A DNA stretch of 49,916 nucleotides from Terriglobia bacterium (GTDB lineage Bacteria > Acidobacteriota > Terriglobia > Bryobacterales > UBA6623). The position numbers were made by a program, and so were the translations under genes. Below are positions 1-9,437 of the stretch, piece after piece. A model generated the notes under the pieces. It was not told the DNA's origin. It did not search any database and saw nothing but the letters and a program-made list of their open reading frames with translations. The stretch covers positions 1-49,916 of the forward strand of contig VXRL01000071.1 of assembly GCA_009838515.1 (NCBI GenBank), written 5' to 3'. How positions within the stretch are numbered: position 1 is the stretch's first letter; each line of letters starts with the position of its first letter.

Positions 1-149
1 ATCATGATTAATTAAATTTCAAAATATTTCAAATTTGCCTTATCGCTTTCAGTGCAAGTAAGTTGATTCTAAGGGACCGATTCGATGTCCAAGCGCGTAA
101 ATATCTTGACACCCCTTTTCGCGACAGCAAGCAGTCTCCGGGCTACAGC
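1..149. other. AT-rich edge upstream of methyltransferase
   Basis: The first 60 or so bases are strikingly AT-rich, with runs such as attaattaaatttc and aaaatatttcaaa, in a window that is otherwise GC-rich. The stretch probably holds the promoter and leader of the following methyltransferase, but I cannot assign convincing -35 and -10 boxes. It could also mark the edge of a recently acquired segment. Confidence 0.3.
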
Positions 150-800
150 ATGACGACGCCCGATTCGCCGTATCCCAAAGAATGGTTGGATCCGGAGCGC
201 GCCTCGCACTACCTAGCCCGTGCAGATGATGTCCCGCATCGGGCAGAGGGCGAAGCGGTCCTGCTCGATTTCATCCCGATGGATGTTGAGCGAGTTCTTG
301 ACCTCGGCACCGGGGACGGTCGCCTCTTGGCATCGCTGCGCGTCTGTCGACCGAATGCGGAGGGCATAGCACTCGACTTTTCTCCAGCCATGCTGCGCGC
401 CGCAAGGGAGCGGTTTAGTGACGACGGGAAGGTAAGTGTGCTTAGGCACGACCTCGACGAGCCACTGCCCGACTTGGGCCGATTCGACGCGATCGTGTCG
501 AGTTTCGCCATCCATCACATCTCCGACGAGAGGAAGAGAGCGCTCTATTCCGAGATCCATGCTGCGCTAGTCCGCGATGGCGTTTTCTGCAATCTTGAGC
601 ATGTTGCGCCGGGATCTGCGAAACTCCACCGGCGGTTTCTCCAGCTGTTAGGTATCACCGAGACAGACGAGGACCCATCCAATCAGCTAGCTCCTCTGGA
701 AACCCAGCTTCAATGGCTGCGAGAGATTGGATTCCGAAACGTGGACTGCCATTGGAAATGGCTAGAGTTGGCGCTATTCGCAGGAGTGAAGGAGCATTGA
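150..800 (+). CDS. class I SAM-dependent methyltransferase
   Basis: The 216-residue product has a Rossmann-type methyltransferase core. The SAM-binding motif I reads VLDLGTGDGRLL, followed by an acidic end of strand 2 (ALDFSPAML) and the later DAIVSSFAIHHI segment typical of UbiE/Methyltransf_11-like enzymes. The substrate cannot be told from sequence. I chose the ATG at 150 because homologous-looking sequence (PKEWLDPERASHY) begins just after it; an in-frame TTG at 63 would add 29 residues. Base composition looks lower in GC than in downstream genes, which with the AT-rich flank hints at transfer. It stands alone, convergent with the sulfatase that follows. Confidence 0.85.
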   Translation: MTTPDSPYPKEWLDPERASHYLARADDVPHRAEGEAVLLDFIPMDVERVLDLGTGDGRLLASLRVCRPNAEGIALDFSPAMLRAARERFSDDGKVSVLRHDLDEPLPDLGRFDAIVSSFAIHHISDERKRALYSEIHAALVRDGVFCNLEHVAPGSAKLHRRFLQLLGITETDEDPSNQLAPLETQLQWLREIGFRNVDCHWKWLELALFAGVKEH

Positions 801-993
801 CGCATGAACGAGGCCCGCTGTAGTGGTTCGAAATAGCGAGCCGCGGGCGCGGACGTGCTGCGGAAAATCCCTTGGCAACGAGGAAATCGTCACTCCGGCA
901 GCAAGACTCGGTCAGAATCTGCGAGAAGCTCGTGACAAGGCAATCCACACACGCAAGCCCAGCGTTAGCGATTCTGCGGAACACGCCCGTGCG

Positions 994-2469
994 TCAGAAG
1001 AAGACCTGGATCATCTGTCCGTGCAGGTCATAGATGGTCGACCGGTTGCTGAGCCACATGGGCTCGGCAAGCTCCGCGTTCCACGCTTCGAGCTCAGCCT
1101 CGAGCCGCTCCACAATCTCCGGATGCTCGCCTGCCAGGTTCTGGCTTTCCCCGATGTCTTCCGACAGGTCGTACAGTACCGTCAGTTGGCCCAACGGCGA
1201 ATCGCCGGGATGCTCGACCTCGGCCAAGCGCCGGCCGCCGATCACGAGAGCCTCCTCGGTCAGGTCCGTCTTGTTGACCTTCCACATCTTCCAGTTGCCC
1301 CAACGCACCGCGATGTTGGGCTTGAACCTCCAGAACAGGAATTCGTGCGGCGGCTCTTCCAGTTCGCCGCGCAAGTAGGGCAAGAGGTTGACGCTGTCCT
1401 GGGCGGTTTCGTCCGCTCCGGCCGCCGCCGCTAGAGTCGAGTAGAGATCAAGCGAGATGATCGGCTGCTGGTAGGTTTGTCCGGCAGGCAAGCCAGCGGG
1501 CCAGTGGAAGATGAACGGCACCCGAATGCCGCCTTCAAGATGGAACCGCTTCGATCCCCGCAGCGGATCGTTTGAGCACACCTCTTGCGAGAGGTACTTC
1601 ACGCACCCGTTGTCAGAAGTGAACACGATCAACGTGTTCTCCTCCAGGCCGTTGGCTTGCAATTCGGCTACCACGTCGCCGACATAGTCGTCGATCGACG
1701 ACACCATTGCCGCAAAGATGCGGCGGCCCTCCGGCTCCAGATCGGCATAGCGCTCGGTGTACTCGGTCGTGGCTTGGAGCGGCGTGTGCGGCGAATTGGG
1801 AGTGAGCATCAAGAAGAACCGCTCATCCTTGTGCCTCCGGATGAAATCCACAGCCCTGTCTGCAAACACATCGGTGAGGTACTCCTCGACCTCCACCTGC
1901 TCGAAGCCATCGAAGATCGCGTTTGCGTCACCCCTGGTCGTTGGGGCGTTGCGCGCGGGCCACGACTGGACCCCTTCCTTGCGCGAGTCGATGTACGAGG
2001 TGCCGCCGGCCAGCACGCCGAAATACTCGTCAAAGCCCCGATTGAGAGGGTGATGTTGCTCCGACTTGCCCAAATGCCACTTGCCGATTAGCCCGGTTGC
2101 ATATCCGGCATCCCCGAGCATGTCCGCCAGGGTGCGCTGGTCCGTCGGCAGGCCGACTACGGTGTCGCGCCCGGAAGTGTTGTACTCGTACCCGAAACGC
2201 GGCTGGTATCGGCCGGTATAGAGCCCGGCCCGAGACGGACTGCACACCGCCGCAGACACATAGCCGTCCGTGGCGCGGACCCCGCCACTGGCCAGAGCGT
2301 CAAGATGCGGAGTCTGAATGAACTCCGACGCATAAGATCCGAGGTCGTTGTAGCCCAGATCGTCTGCAACGATCACGATAATGTTCGGCGGGCTGTAAGC
2401 TTGCTCAGGTGCTGGTGCCGAACAAGCGGTCAAGAGCGAGAAGGCCGTGAGAAGAACAGCGATGCGCAT
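994..2469 (-). CDS. sulfatase, predicted lipoprotein
   Basis: The 491-residue product is an arylsulfatase-type enzyme predicted to hydrolyse sulfate esters outside the cytoplasm. Residues 1-16 form a lipoprotein signal with lipobox LLTAC (Cys16). The metal-binding pair Asp36-Asp37 (IVADDLGYNDLG) and the formylglycine site CSPSR (Cys76) followed by AGLYTGR are present. Later motifs include GKWHLGK, NSPHTPL and TSDNG, all expected for the alkaline-phosphatase superfamily sulfatases. Activity needs a formylglycine-generating enzyme, which is not in this window. The natural substrate (sulfated polysaccharide or other ester) cannot be assigned. The upstream minus-strand gene, a carboxylate-amine ligase, ends 85 bases before it. 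Confidence 0.93.
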   Translation of the reverse strand: MRIAVLLTAFSLLTACSAPAPEQAYSPPNIIVIVADDLGYNDLGSYASEFIQTPHLDALASGGVRATDGYVSAAVCSPSRAGLYTGRYQPRFGYEYNTSGRDTVVGLPTDQRTLADMLGDAGYATGLIGKWHLGKSEQHHPLNRGFDEYFGVLAGGTSYIDSRKEGVQSWPARNAPTTRGDANAIFDGFEQVEVEEYLTDVFADRAVDFIRRHKDERFFLMLTPNSPHTPLQATTEYTERYADLEPEGRRIFAAMVSSIDDYVGDVVAELQANGLEENTLIVFTSDNGCVKYLSQEVCSNDPLRGSKRFHLEGGIRVPFIFHWPAGLPAGQTYQQPIISLDLYSTLAAAAGADETAQDSVNLLPYLRGELEEPPHEFLFWRFKPNIAVRWGNWKMWKVNKTDLTEEALVIGGRRLAEVEHPGDSPLGQLTVLYDLSEDIGESQNLAGEHPEIVERLEAELEAWNAELAEPMWLSNRSTIYDLHGQMIQVFF

Positions 2470-2554
2470 GATCGCCGTTATTGTAGTCGGACGTGCAAGC
2501 CGTCGGCCCGAGCCAAGGCCCGCGAAGAAATCTGCCAGCGAGCGGCCAGCGGCT

Positions 2555-3718
2555 TCAGTCTAGGGACTCTTTCGTCTCACGAATAATCAGGTCGACGACT
2601 TCCGTGAGTGCCTCGTCGGGCGATGCGCCCTCGAGTCGGCGCAGGCGGAACAAATCCACCTGCCGGTCAGCGCCAGAGCCATTCCGCACGATTTCGAGAA
2701 CGTGCTGCAATTCGGCCTCGCAATCGAGGGCCTTGGCGTCGTCGGCCAAGTCGCGGACCAAGTCCTGCGCATAGTCGTCGATATCCATCCTGCCGCCACC
2801 TTCCAAGTTCCCGAAAAACGCCAGCACGCCGTAGCGCTGGGCTAGCCAGCGGTTCTCGTTGATGATCTCGGTAGGGTGGTCAGCAGGCAGGGTGCCGTTG
2901 ATGTCGCGGCGCCAGAGATTGCGCACCAGACAGCCGTACAGCGCAGTGATCGCTATGGCATCTTCGACCCGAGGGCATATGTCGCAGATCCGCAGCTCGA
3001 CAGTCGGGTAGACGTGGGAGGGACGAATGTCCCACCACAACTCGCCGGCATTCTCGATCAAGTTCAGGCGGCGATAGTCTCGGGTAAGGGCATCGAACTC
3101 TTGCCACGAATTCAGCGGCCGGGGAACGCCCGTCCTTGGCAGGGTGCCGAAGATCGTCATCCGGTACGACTTGAAGCCGGTCTCGCGGCCCCCATGGAAC
3201 GGGGACGAGCCCGACAGCGCGTGCAACAGCGGCAGGTAACGCCGGAGCGCCGTCATGACGCGAATGCGCGTGTCATTGTCTCCGAATCCGACATGGACGT
3301 GCATGCCGCCAATGATCAGCCTGCGCACCGTCTCCTGGTAGGTCACCGCGAACTCTGCGTAACGCCGACCGACCGAAATGACCTGAGTGCTCCACTCTGC
3401 AAATGGATGGATCGAAGCCGCGATGGCCCGCGTGCCATGACTTTCAGCTGAATTGACCACCGCCGAGCGAGTCCGGACCAATGCCTTGCGCACTTCGGCG
3501 ATGCTGCGGCAGACAGCTGTAGCGGTCTCAAGCTGCGAGCGCAAGAACTCCGGCGCTACCTTGTGCTCTCCAGCCAGACGGGCACATTCGTGGAAAATGG
3601 CTTGATCGGGCTCTGCCACCAAATCGCGCGTTTCGGGGTCTACGAGGAAGAATTCCTCCTCAACGCCGAACGTGATATCTAGATCTTCACTGCGCCTGTA
3701 CGCGACCACTCCAGTCAA
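2555..3718 (-). CDS. YbdK-type carboxylate-amine ligase (GCS2 family)
   Basis: The 387-residue product belongs to the glutamate-cysteine ligase 2 family. The N-terminal GVEEEFFLVDPETRDLV and the central MHVHVGFGD metal/ATP-site segment are diagnostic, as is WWDIRPSHVYPTVELRICD. Its length matches YbdK-like proteins (about 370-390 residues). E. coli YbdK has only weak glutamate-cysteine ligase activity, so the physiological amino-acid substrate here is open. A hydrophilic N-terminus indicates a cytoplasmic enzyme. It may be cotranscribed with the sulfatase downstream, but no functional link is evident. Confidence 0.92.
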   Translation of the reverse strand: MTGVVAYRRSEDLDITFGVEEEFFLVDPETRDLVAEPDQAIFHECARLAGEHKVAPEFLRSQLETATAVCRSIAEVRKALVRTRSAVVNSAESHGTRAIAASIHPFAEWSTQVISVGRRYAEFAVTYQETVRRLIIGGMHVHVGFGDNDTRIRVMTALRRYLPLLHALSGSSPFHGGRETGFKSYRMTIFGTLPRTGVPRPLNSWQEFDALTRDYRRLNLIENAGELWWDIRPSHVYPTVELRICDICPRVEDAIAITALYGCLVRNLWRRDINGTLPADHPTEIINENRWLAQRYGVLAFFGNLEGGGRMDIDDYAQDLVRDLADDAKALDCEAELQHVLEIVRNGSGADRQVDLFRLRRLEGASPDEALTEVVDLIIRETKESLD

Positions 3719-3883
3719 CTCCTGATCCGACCCGCAGCCCCAACGAAACTAGTCTGGTCGCTTATTGAATCTTACCTTTGTCCGCAAGCCATTCCCCGAC
3801 GTTTCTACGCTTCGAGGGCGCACTTGTGCCGCGGTTGCCTCCACCCACAGCTCGAGGTAGCCACCCTGATCGGAATCCCGGCC

Positions 3884-6550
3884 CTATCTAGCGGCAAACG
3901 ACTCGGACCGCGCCACCTCGACGATCAGGTCGCGGAAGCCGTCGCCCCGCTCCACTGCCGACTTGGCTATTCGCTCGGCGGCAAGCCGGTCTCCGAAGCT
4001 CAGCGGGCGGCCGGTAGCGTAGACCATCAGCTTTTCGGTCAAGCATGCCGCAAAGACGTCCAAGCGGGCCAGCAGGTACCGCTTCAAGTCCGTTATGTCC
4101 TCAAGCCTCGTCCCGTCACTCAAGACGCCGACAGAATCCACGGCCGGTCCTGGCAGGACGCCCTTGCCGACCGTGGAATAGTATTCCTCGGTAAGAGCCG
4201 TTTGGCCGTCAGGCGGCTTGGTGTAGAGCGGATAGTGGTCCCTCCAGCGGCCGACCGGGTCGAAGCTCTCTAGGACCATGCCGAGCGGATCAATCTCGTT
4301 GTGGCAGCTGGCGCACGACGGATCGGCCCGGTGGGCGGCCAACTGATCCCGTATCGAAGTCGCACCGCTGGTATCGGTTGCGATGGCTGGCACGTTGGCG
4401 GGCGGCTCTGGGGGCGGGGCTCCGAAGACATTGTCGAGCAACCAAACTCCGCGCAGGACGGGCTGGGTGTCGACCCCGTTGGCGGTCGCCATCATGACCG
4501 CGCCCAGTCCCAGGATTCCGCCGTGCCTGCCTCCGCGCTCGAACGTGACCCGACGCATTTCGTTGCCCACGAGCTCACCGCCATATATCTTGTTCAGGCG
4601 AGCGTTGCGATAGCTGAAGCCCGGGTCGATGAACGTCTCCAACGACAGGTTGTCGCGCAGGATCTCGGCGAAGAACATCTCCGTCTCATCGATCAGCGCC
4701 CGACGGTCGGGATCGAAGAACCTCAGCAGGCGAGGATCGGGCATGATGCCTTCGAGCAATCGCGTGGACAGCCACTGACCGGTGAAGCTGCGCACGAAAT
4801 TGTCGTTCAGCTTGGTGGCAAGCAAGCGGTCAACCTGTTCCGCCAGCACTTGCGAGTCGGACAGCCGACCCTCCGCAGCAATTCGGAACAGCTCGTCATC
4901 GGGGGGGTGCGACGTCAAGAAAAAGCTGAGCCGAGTCGCCAGATCGAAATCGTCGAATTCGTCAGCTTGCAGCCCCCGGTAAAGAAACAGCGGCGACACC
5001 AATGCGCGTCGCACCGCTAGGTGCAAGCCATCCTCCACGCGACCGCCAGGAGTCTTCGCGACGTGCTGCTCCGCTATGTCGGCATAGGTCCGGATCTGCT
5101 CGTCGCTGGCGGGACGTCGAAACACTCGCGGGAGGAAACGCCTTAGCACGTTCTCGATGTGCTCGCGATCGGTCAGGCCAGGCTGTTCCGGTCCTAAGAA
5201 CCGCTCGCTGCGAGCCCTGCGGGCACGTGTCTGGTCGTCGTCGATCAGCCGCAGCGGACCGACTACCTCAAAGCCAGACAGATCAATGGCTGGGCCGTAG
5301 CGTTCGAGCTCCTCGTGAACAAACGCCTTGATCCAGTTATGCGGGCCGTTGCCCAAGCCACCGCCCCAGTCTTCCGGCAGCTCTTCCAATCTCGGATCCC
5401 GCAAGTCGAGCTTCCCGCTCTCCATCAGCGCCTTGGTCGCTTCGTAGACCTGAACTTGGGTCGTCCCTCGCGGTCCTCCGCCATACTGCAGCATGGCGGC
5501 ATAGTAGAGCCGGTCCCGCTTCAGGCGGTCGGCCAAGAACGCGTGCGAATAATCCCGGCGCGGCGGATCTGAGTAAGCAGGGCCGTTTTCCCAGCGCACG
5601 CCGAAGAGATCTCCCGCGAAGAGCTCGACCTCGGCAACGAGCCGTTGTGGCTGCTTGCGCCCCGGCAAGACCTCGAATTCGGCGAGCTTACGGAGATCGC
5701 CGTACGGCGCATAGTAGTCGTCAATCTTGGGACGCGCATATAGGCCAACGCGGACTGGCTCGCTTCTCGGCGCGTAGAACATGCTGTCGCTTTCGAAGAC
5801 CTTGGCATTGAAAAAGACTCGATACACGCCGCTCTGAGTCGCCTCCCACCGCGAAGGCCAGGCGGCGGCGCTGGCCATGTTCCTCGACGAAACAATCCGG
5901 AAACGAGAGCCCTCCACGGAGCGGCCGGCGCTGGAATCGAACGCGGTGGACGAGAGCTTGTAAGTCTTGGCATCGGCCTTGGCCGGGCCGCTGTCAGGCG
6001 GCAGCAGCTCGTCAGCGATGCGAGTCGCTAGCTCCAAGTACTGGGCCATGACCGGCGGCGACAGGATCAGGCCCGAGCCGACGTTGTCGAAGCCGTGGAA
6101 CGAGTCATCCGCCGGGAACGAATGCGGCAGGGCGAAGTCGGAGATCCCGAACAGGTCGCGAATCGAGTTCTCGTATTCGGCGCGATTCAGCCGGCGGGGC
6201 ACACCGCCACCCACCCCCGAGTGGGTCAGCAACCGGCCCTTCAGCCACTCCACCATTCGTCCGCGCTCCTGGGCAGACGGCTGGCTCGCGCCGACAGGCG
6301 GCATCTTTGCGGTGGAAAGCGCCTCGAACACCCTCTCCCACCGAGCGATTGCTTCGCGGCTGGTCCAGTCGGTATCGGAAGGCGACAGATCGACGGCGGC
6401 TTGGGCTTGGTCGCCGGTATGGCACGCTACGCAATTACGCGCCAAGAATTCGCTGGCCGGGCCCGGCAGGGATTCGGCCGCACCGACCGCCGACAGAAGC
6501 AGCGTTCCGGCAGCGAGCAGGAGTCCCGGCCTTGACACCGCGAGCCTCAC
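3884..6550 (-). CDS. DUF1587/1595/1592/1588/1585 multidomain protein with two CXXCH haem motifs
   Basis: This 888-residue exported protein has a signal peptide (residues 1-24), then a cytochrome-c-like segment with CVACH at residues 40-44. The series known from planctomycetes and acidobacteria follows: DUF1587 (NRAEYENSIRDLFG), DUF1595 (FLPRVFRRPASDEQ), DUF1592 (LATRLSFFLTSHPPDDELF), DUF1588 and DUF1585 (the final 70 residues). A second CXXCH, CASCH, lies in the DUF1588 part. The protein is therefore probably a periplasmic or surface di-haem protein, but the biochemical function of this family is not established. Its start overlaps the stop of the upstream DUF1552 gene by 4 bases, so the two are translationally coupled. 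Confidence 0.92.
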   Translation of the reverse strand: MRLAVSRPGLLLAAGTLLLSAVGAAESLPGPASEFLARNCVACHTGDQAQAAVDLSPSDTDWTSREAIARWERVFEALSTAKMPPVGASQPSAQERGRMVEWLKGRLLTHSGVGGGVPRRLNRAEYENSIRDLFGISDFALPHSFPADDSFHGFDNVGSGLILSPPVMAQYLELATRIADELLPPDSGPAKADAKTYKLSSTAFDSSAGRSVEGSRFRIVSSRNMASAAAWPSRWEATQSGVYRVFFNAKVFESDSMFYAPRSEPVRVGLYARPKIDDYYAPYGDLRKLAEFEVLPGRKQPQRLVAEVELFAGDLFGVRWENGPAYSDPPRRDYSHAFLADRLKRDRLYYAAMLQYGGGPRGTTQVQVYEATKALMESGKLDLRDPRLEELPEDWGGGLGNGPHNWIKAFVHEELERYGPAIDLSGFEVVGPLRLIDDDQTRARRARSERFLGPEQPGLTDREHIENVLRRFLPRVFRRPASDEQIRTYADIAEQHVAKTPGGRVEDGLHLAVRRALVSPLFLYRGLQADEFDDFDLATRLSFFLTSHPPDDELFRIAAEGRLSDSQVLAEQVDRLLATKLNDNFVRSFTGQWLSTRLLEGIMPDPRLLRFFDPDRRALIDETEMFFAEILRDNLSLETFIDPGFSYRNARLNKIYGGELVGNEMRRVTFERGGRHGGILGLGAVMMATANGVDTQPVLRGVWLLDNVFGAPPPEPPANVPAIATDTSGATSIRDQLAAHRADPSCASCHNEIDPLGMVLESFDPVGRWRDHYPLYTKPPDGQTALTEEYYSTVGKGVLPGPAVDSVGVLSDGTRLEDITDLKRYLLARLDVFAACLTEKLMVYATGRPLSFGDRLAAERIAKSAVERGDGFRDLIVEVARSESFAAR

Positions 6551-7812
6551 GCCAAGTGCTCGCTCAGTCCGCTGCGGGCATTGGCGAAGCTGTCCACTTC
6601 CATCCCAAACCCCTGCATGAGCGTAATGAACAGGTCTCCCAACAGACGCGGCGCAGGGGCGTCACGCTCGTAGTTCCGGTGCCATCCGTGGCGGAACCTG
6701 CCGCCGGCCAACACGGTCGGGAGGTTGCTGTTGTCGTGCGTGTTGGCATCGCCCATGCCGCTGCCGAACACCACTGCTGACGTGTCAAGCAGCGGCCGAC
6801 CGTCAGCATCCGTGGCAGCCCGGAGCTTTTCCAAGAATCCCGTGAAGCGCTTCACATGCTCGATCCCGACCAAGTTGTAGTCGGCGATCCGCACCGGATC
6901 GTTGCCGTGGTGGGAGAGCCCGTGATAGCCGGCGCTGAGATTGCGTCCGCCAATGTTGAAAACCTGGCTCCAACCCGGGATGAGGAACGTGAGCACCCTC
7001 GTTGAGTCGGTAGTGACCGCTAGCGCCATCAGATCGTACATGATCGATTCGCATTCCAAGGCCAGGTTCGGCGAGACCGGATCGAACTCGGGCAGTGGGT
7101 ACTCCACCTTCGCCACTGGCCGGTCCAGCCATAGCTGCTGCTTGCGCAGGCGCTTCTCGACATCTCGCACGGAGGAGAAGTACTCGCCCAGCTTTTCGCG
7201 GTCGGACGACGTCACGCTGCGCTCCAGCGCTCTTGCCTCGGAGACAACGCCGTCCAAGACGCTGCGATTGGACGCCAGCAGGTACTCCATGCGGGCGCCG
7301 TCAGCACCCGACCGGAACAGCGTCTGGTACAGCACGCTGGGCCGACCGATCATGGGCAGAGCGACGCCCTCCTTGGTGAAGCTCATGCGGGCCTCGCCCG
7401 GCGGATTTCCGCATGTGACCTGCAGAGAGTCCAGGCGGGTCTGATGACCGACGTGTTCGGCGACCAACTGATCGAACGATATGCTGCCGGCCGCCGACCC
7501 GCTCAGCCACGCCTTCCAGCCGTGGTGGCCGTTGCGGCCGCGGTGGTCGAGGCCGGAGAACACGGTCATCTCGCGGCGGAACGAGGCGGCGGGTTCCAAG
7601 ACTTCGGAGGTCTGGTAATCGGCCCCTACTTGTTCCGGGAAAAAGTGCTTCTGGTGGAAGCCTAGGTAGGTACCGATACAGACCAGCCTCTGCAGCGGTG
7701 GCTCCTCGGCCCGCGTTCCGAACGCAGGACTCGGGGAAAGAGACTCCAGCATTGGGAGGGCGATGCTGGCCCCCATGCCCTGCAAGAACCTGCGACGATC
7801 CTGCCTTTGCAT
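6547..7812 (-). CDS. DUF1552 domain protein with Tat-like signal
   Basis: The 421-residue product starts with MQRQDRRRFLQGMGASIALPML, a twin-arginine-like leader, followed by a DUF1552 domain covering almost the whole protein (GTYLGFHQKHFFPE, FSGLDHRGRNGHHG, and the C-terminal FGSGMGDANTHDNSNLPTVLAGG). DUF1552 proteins are nearly always encoded beside DUF1592/1588/1585 proteins, as here with an ATGA overlap, which suggests an exported two-protein unit. The domain resembles the DUF1501/alkaline-phosphatase-like fold, but its reaction is unknown. It is the first gene of the two-gene unit; its promoter should lie in the 350 bases upstream. Confidence 0.92.
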   Translation of the reverse strand: MQRQDRRRFLQGMGASIALPMLESLSPSPAFGTRAEEPPLQRLVCIGTYLGFHQKHFFPEQVGADYQTSEVLEPAASFRREMTVFSGLDHRGRNGHHGWKAWLSGSAAGSISFDQLVAEHVGHQTRLDSLQVTCGNPPGEARMSFTKEGVALPMIGRPSVLYQTLFRSGADGARMEYLLASNRSVLDGVVSEARALERSVTSSDREKLGEYFSSVRDVEKRLRKQQLWLDRPVAKVEYPLPEFDPVSPNLALECESIMYDLMALAVTTDSTRVLTFLIPGWSQVFNIGGRNLSAGYHGLSHHGNDPVRIADYNLVGIEHVKRFTGFLEKLRAATDADGRPLLDTSAVVFGSGMGDANTHDNSNLPTVLAGGRFRHGWHRNYERDAPAPRLLGDLFITLMQGFGMEVDSFANARSGLSEHLA

Positions 7813-8162
7813 GCCATTGCAATCATAGCGCCGAATTCGGACGGTGGCTGCATCAAACGCGGTCGGAGCGCAGTGTGGTGCCGGGTGGGACTGGTACTTC
7901 CCTACGAACGCCCGATTTCCCTAAAGGGGTGCCGGAGAGAGGGATGGCTGCCACTGCATAGAACTCTAGCCCGTTATGGCGACGGGTGGAAAACGCCACC
8001 GCTGCGGCAGGTAGCGGACCCCTCCCTCGCCGAGCCGAGTACCTGAGTGGCTGCATGGGCACACCCGCGGCCTACCTCGACCGTACCTCGTCGTCCAGAA
8101 AGAAATCGGCCTCAACGTGCGTTCTGTATTAGCAAGTTGGCGTCCCTCGCTTCGGCGCTCGC
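7813..8162. other. intergenic region, 350 bases
   Basis: No convincing coding sequence, RNA or repeat is visible between the VWFA-related gene and the DUF1552 gene. Both neighbours are on the minus strand, so this stretch should contain the end of the former transcript and the promoter of the DUF1552 operon. I could not identify a well-spaced -35/-10 pair. Confidence 0.5.
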
Positions 8163-9416
8163 TCAATAGACGATGACGCGCCTACCACCGTAGAGTTGGC
8201 CGATACGCTTGTTCTTCAAGCGGACCTCAACTTGACGGGCGACGGGCTCGTCGCCCTTTCGGCTCGGATAGTAGCTCACGAAGTATTCGTTTTGAGCCAG
8301 TCTGGCGAGCGACTCCAAGTGGGCGCGCACCAGCATGCTCTTGCGGTGCTTCCAGTCGGCACGGCGACCGTTCATCCGATCCCAACCGTCGATTCCCATT
8401 TGTTTATGTAGTCGGCTCGTTTCCATGCCCAAGGGGCAGCACTGGTCAGCGGGCACCGATCTTGTCTTCTGCTTCCAGCTGTCAGAGCGCTCTTGGGGTC
8501 CTGCCTGAGCACGAGATTCGGGACGGCCCAGCAATAAGGGGGTGGCCCAGGCGGAAAACACACTAAATGGCCCTCTTCCGCTGATGGGTTCGTAGCGACT
8601 GACCACGACATCATAGACGGGGATCTCGAAGTCGAGTGCCGAGTGTGCGGCCGTCCCGAGGATCCTGCGATTTAGGCCGCTCGAGAAGACGACCAGCTTC
8701 CTGGCTGCGTTTCTAGTTCGGCTCGAGGCATCGCGCGCGGTTGCAACGATCGCGTCGAGAACGGGAATGTGGCTGGCCCCAACAGAGTACGCCGCTTCAA
8801 TCCCAGCCTGAATCTTGGCGATGTCTCGAGTCGGTCTGGCGAGGCGTCCGAGACGGCCTGCGAACCCGTAGACGGAAATCGCGACATTGCCCCTGACTCC
8901 TTCGAAGAAACGGTGCCGAATCCTTCGCGTGCCGAGCAAATCAATTCTCATCGTATCCTTGGCGCCGACGAGCAAGATGATCTCAATCGGGAGGGCTTGC
9001 GTTGTGGCTGGATCGTCCAGCTCGGTAGGGCCTTCCACGATCGCGATATCTTGCACCATTCCGTCCTCGACGAGTTCGAATGCTTGTATTCCGAGTCCGG
9101 TTACGGACCGCCGGTTCTTGTACACATGTAGCGGAACCACCACGAGTCCCGACTCGGCTGCGAGCACCGGACCCCCGTCTTCGACCGCAGTCCCTAGAGT
9201 TTGGGCGATGCCCGGCACCGCCGTGAGTGACACTCCCAAGGGAACCACAACACACATGATCAAGCACGGATAGGCTGCCGATCTGAAAGGGCGCCGAGAA
9301 CACACCAAAGTGTGCACCGTCATTGCAATGATTGACAGTGGCGCGAGCCCGCGGGCGACCAACATCTCCATCGACCAATCTTTGGCGACCCCGATTGGGC
9401 GCGGCAGCAGCTGCAT
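8163..9416 (-). CDS. VWFA-related (acidobacterial type) protein
   Basis: The 417-residue product resembles the VWFA-related domain family expanded in Acidobacteriota. Residues 91-130 carry the entry segment VVVPLHVYKNRRSVTGLGIQAFELVEDG, whose family consensus resembles VVVTDKKGxPVTGLTxxDFxVxEDG. A hydrophobic export segment ends near AVPGIAQ (about residue 71). Where the first metal-site motif DxSxS of a von Willebrand A domain is expected, the sequence is IEIILLVGAKDTM (residues 144-156), so the metal site seems degenerate. The start is uncertain: the ATG near 9323 would give a shorter, more typical signal peptide. Function is unknown. Confidence 0.75.
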   Translation of the reverse strand: MQLLPRPIGVAKDWSMEMLVARGLAPLSIIAMTVHTLVCSRRPFRSAAYPCLIMCVVVPLGVSLTAVPGIAQTLGTAVEDGGPVLAAESGLVVVPLHVYKNRRSVTGLGIQAFELVEDGMVQDIAIVEGPTELDDPATTQALPIEIILLVGAKDTMRIDLLGTRRIRHRFFEGVRGNVAISVYGFAGRLGRLARPTRDIAKIQAGIEAAYSVGASHIPVLDAIVATARDASSRTRNAARKLVVFSSGLNRRILGTAAHSALDFEIPVYDVVVSRYEPISGRGPFSVFSAWATPLLLGRPESRAQAGPQERSDSWKQKTRSVPADQCCPLGMETSRLHKQMGIDGWDRMNGRRADWKHRKSMLVRAHLESLARLAQNEYFVSYYPSRKGDEPVARQVEVRLKNKRIGQLYGGRRVIVY

Positions 9417-9437
9417 CTTGGAATCTGCCGCCCAAGT

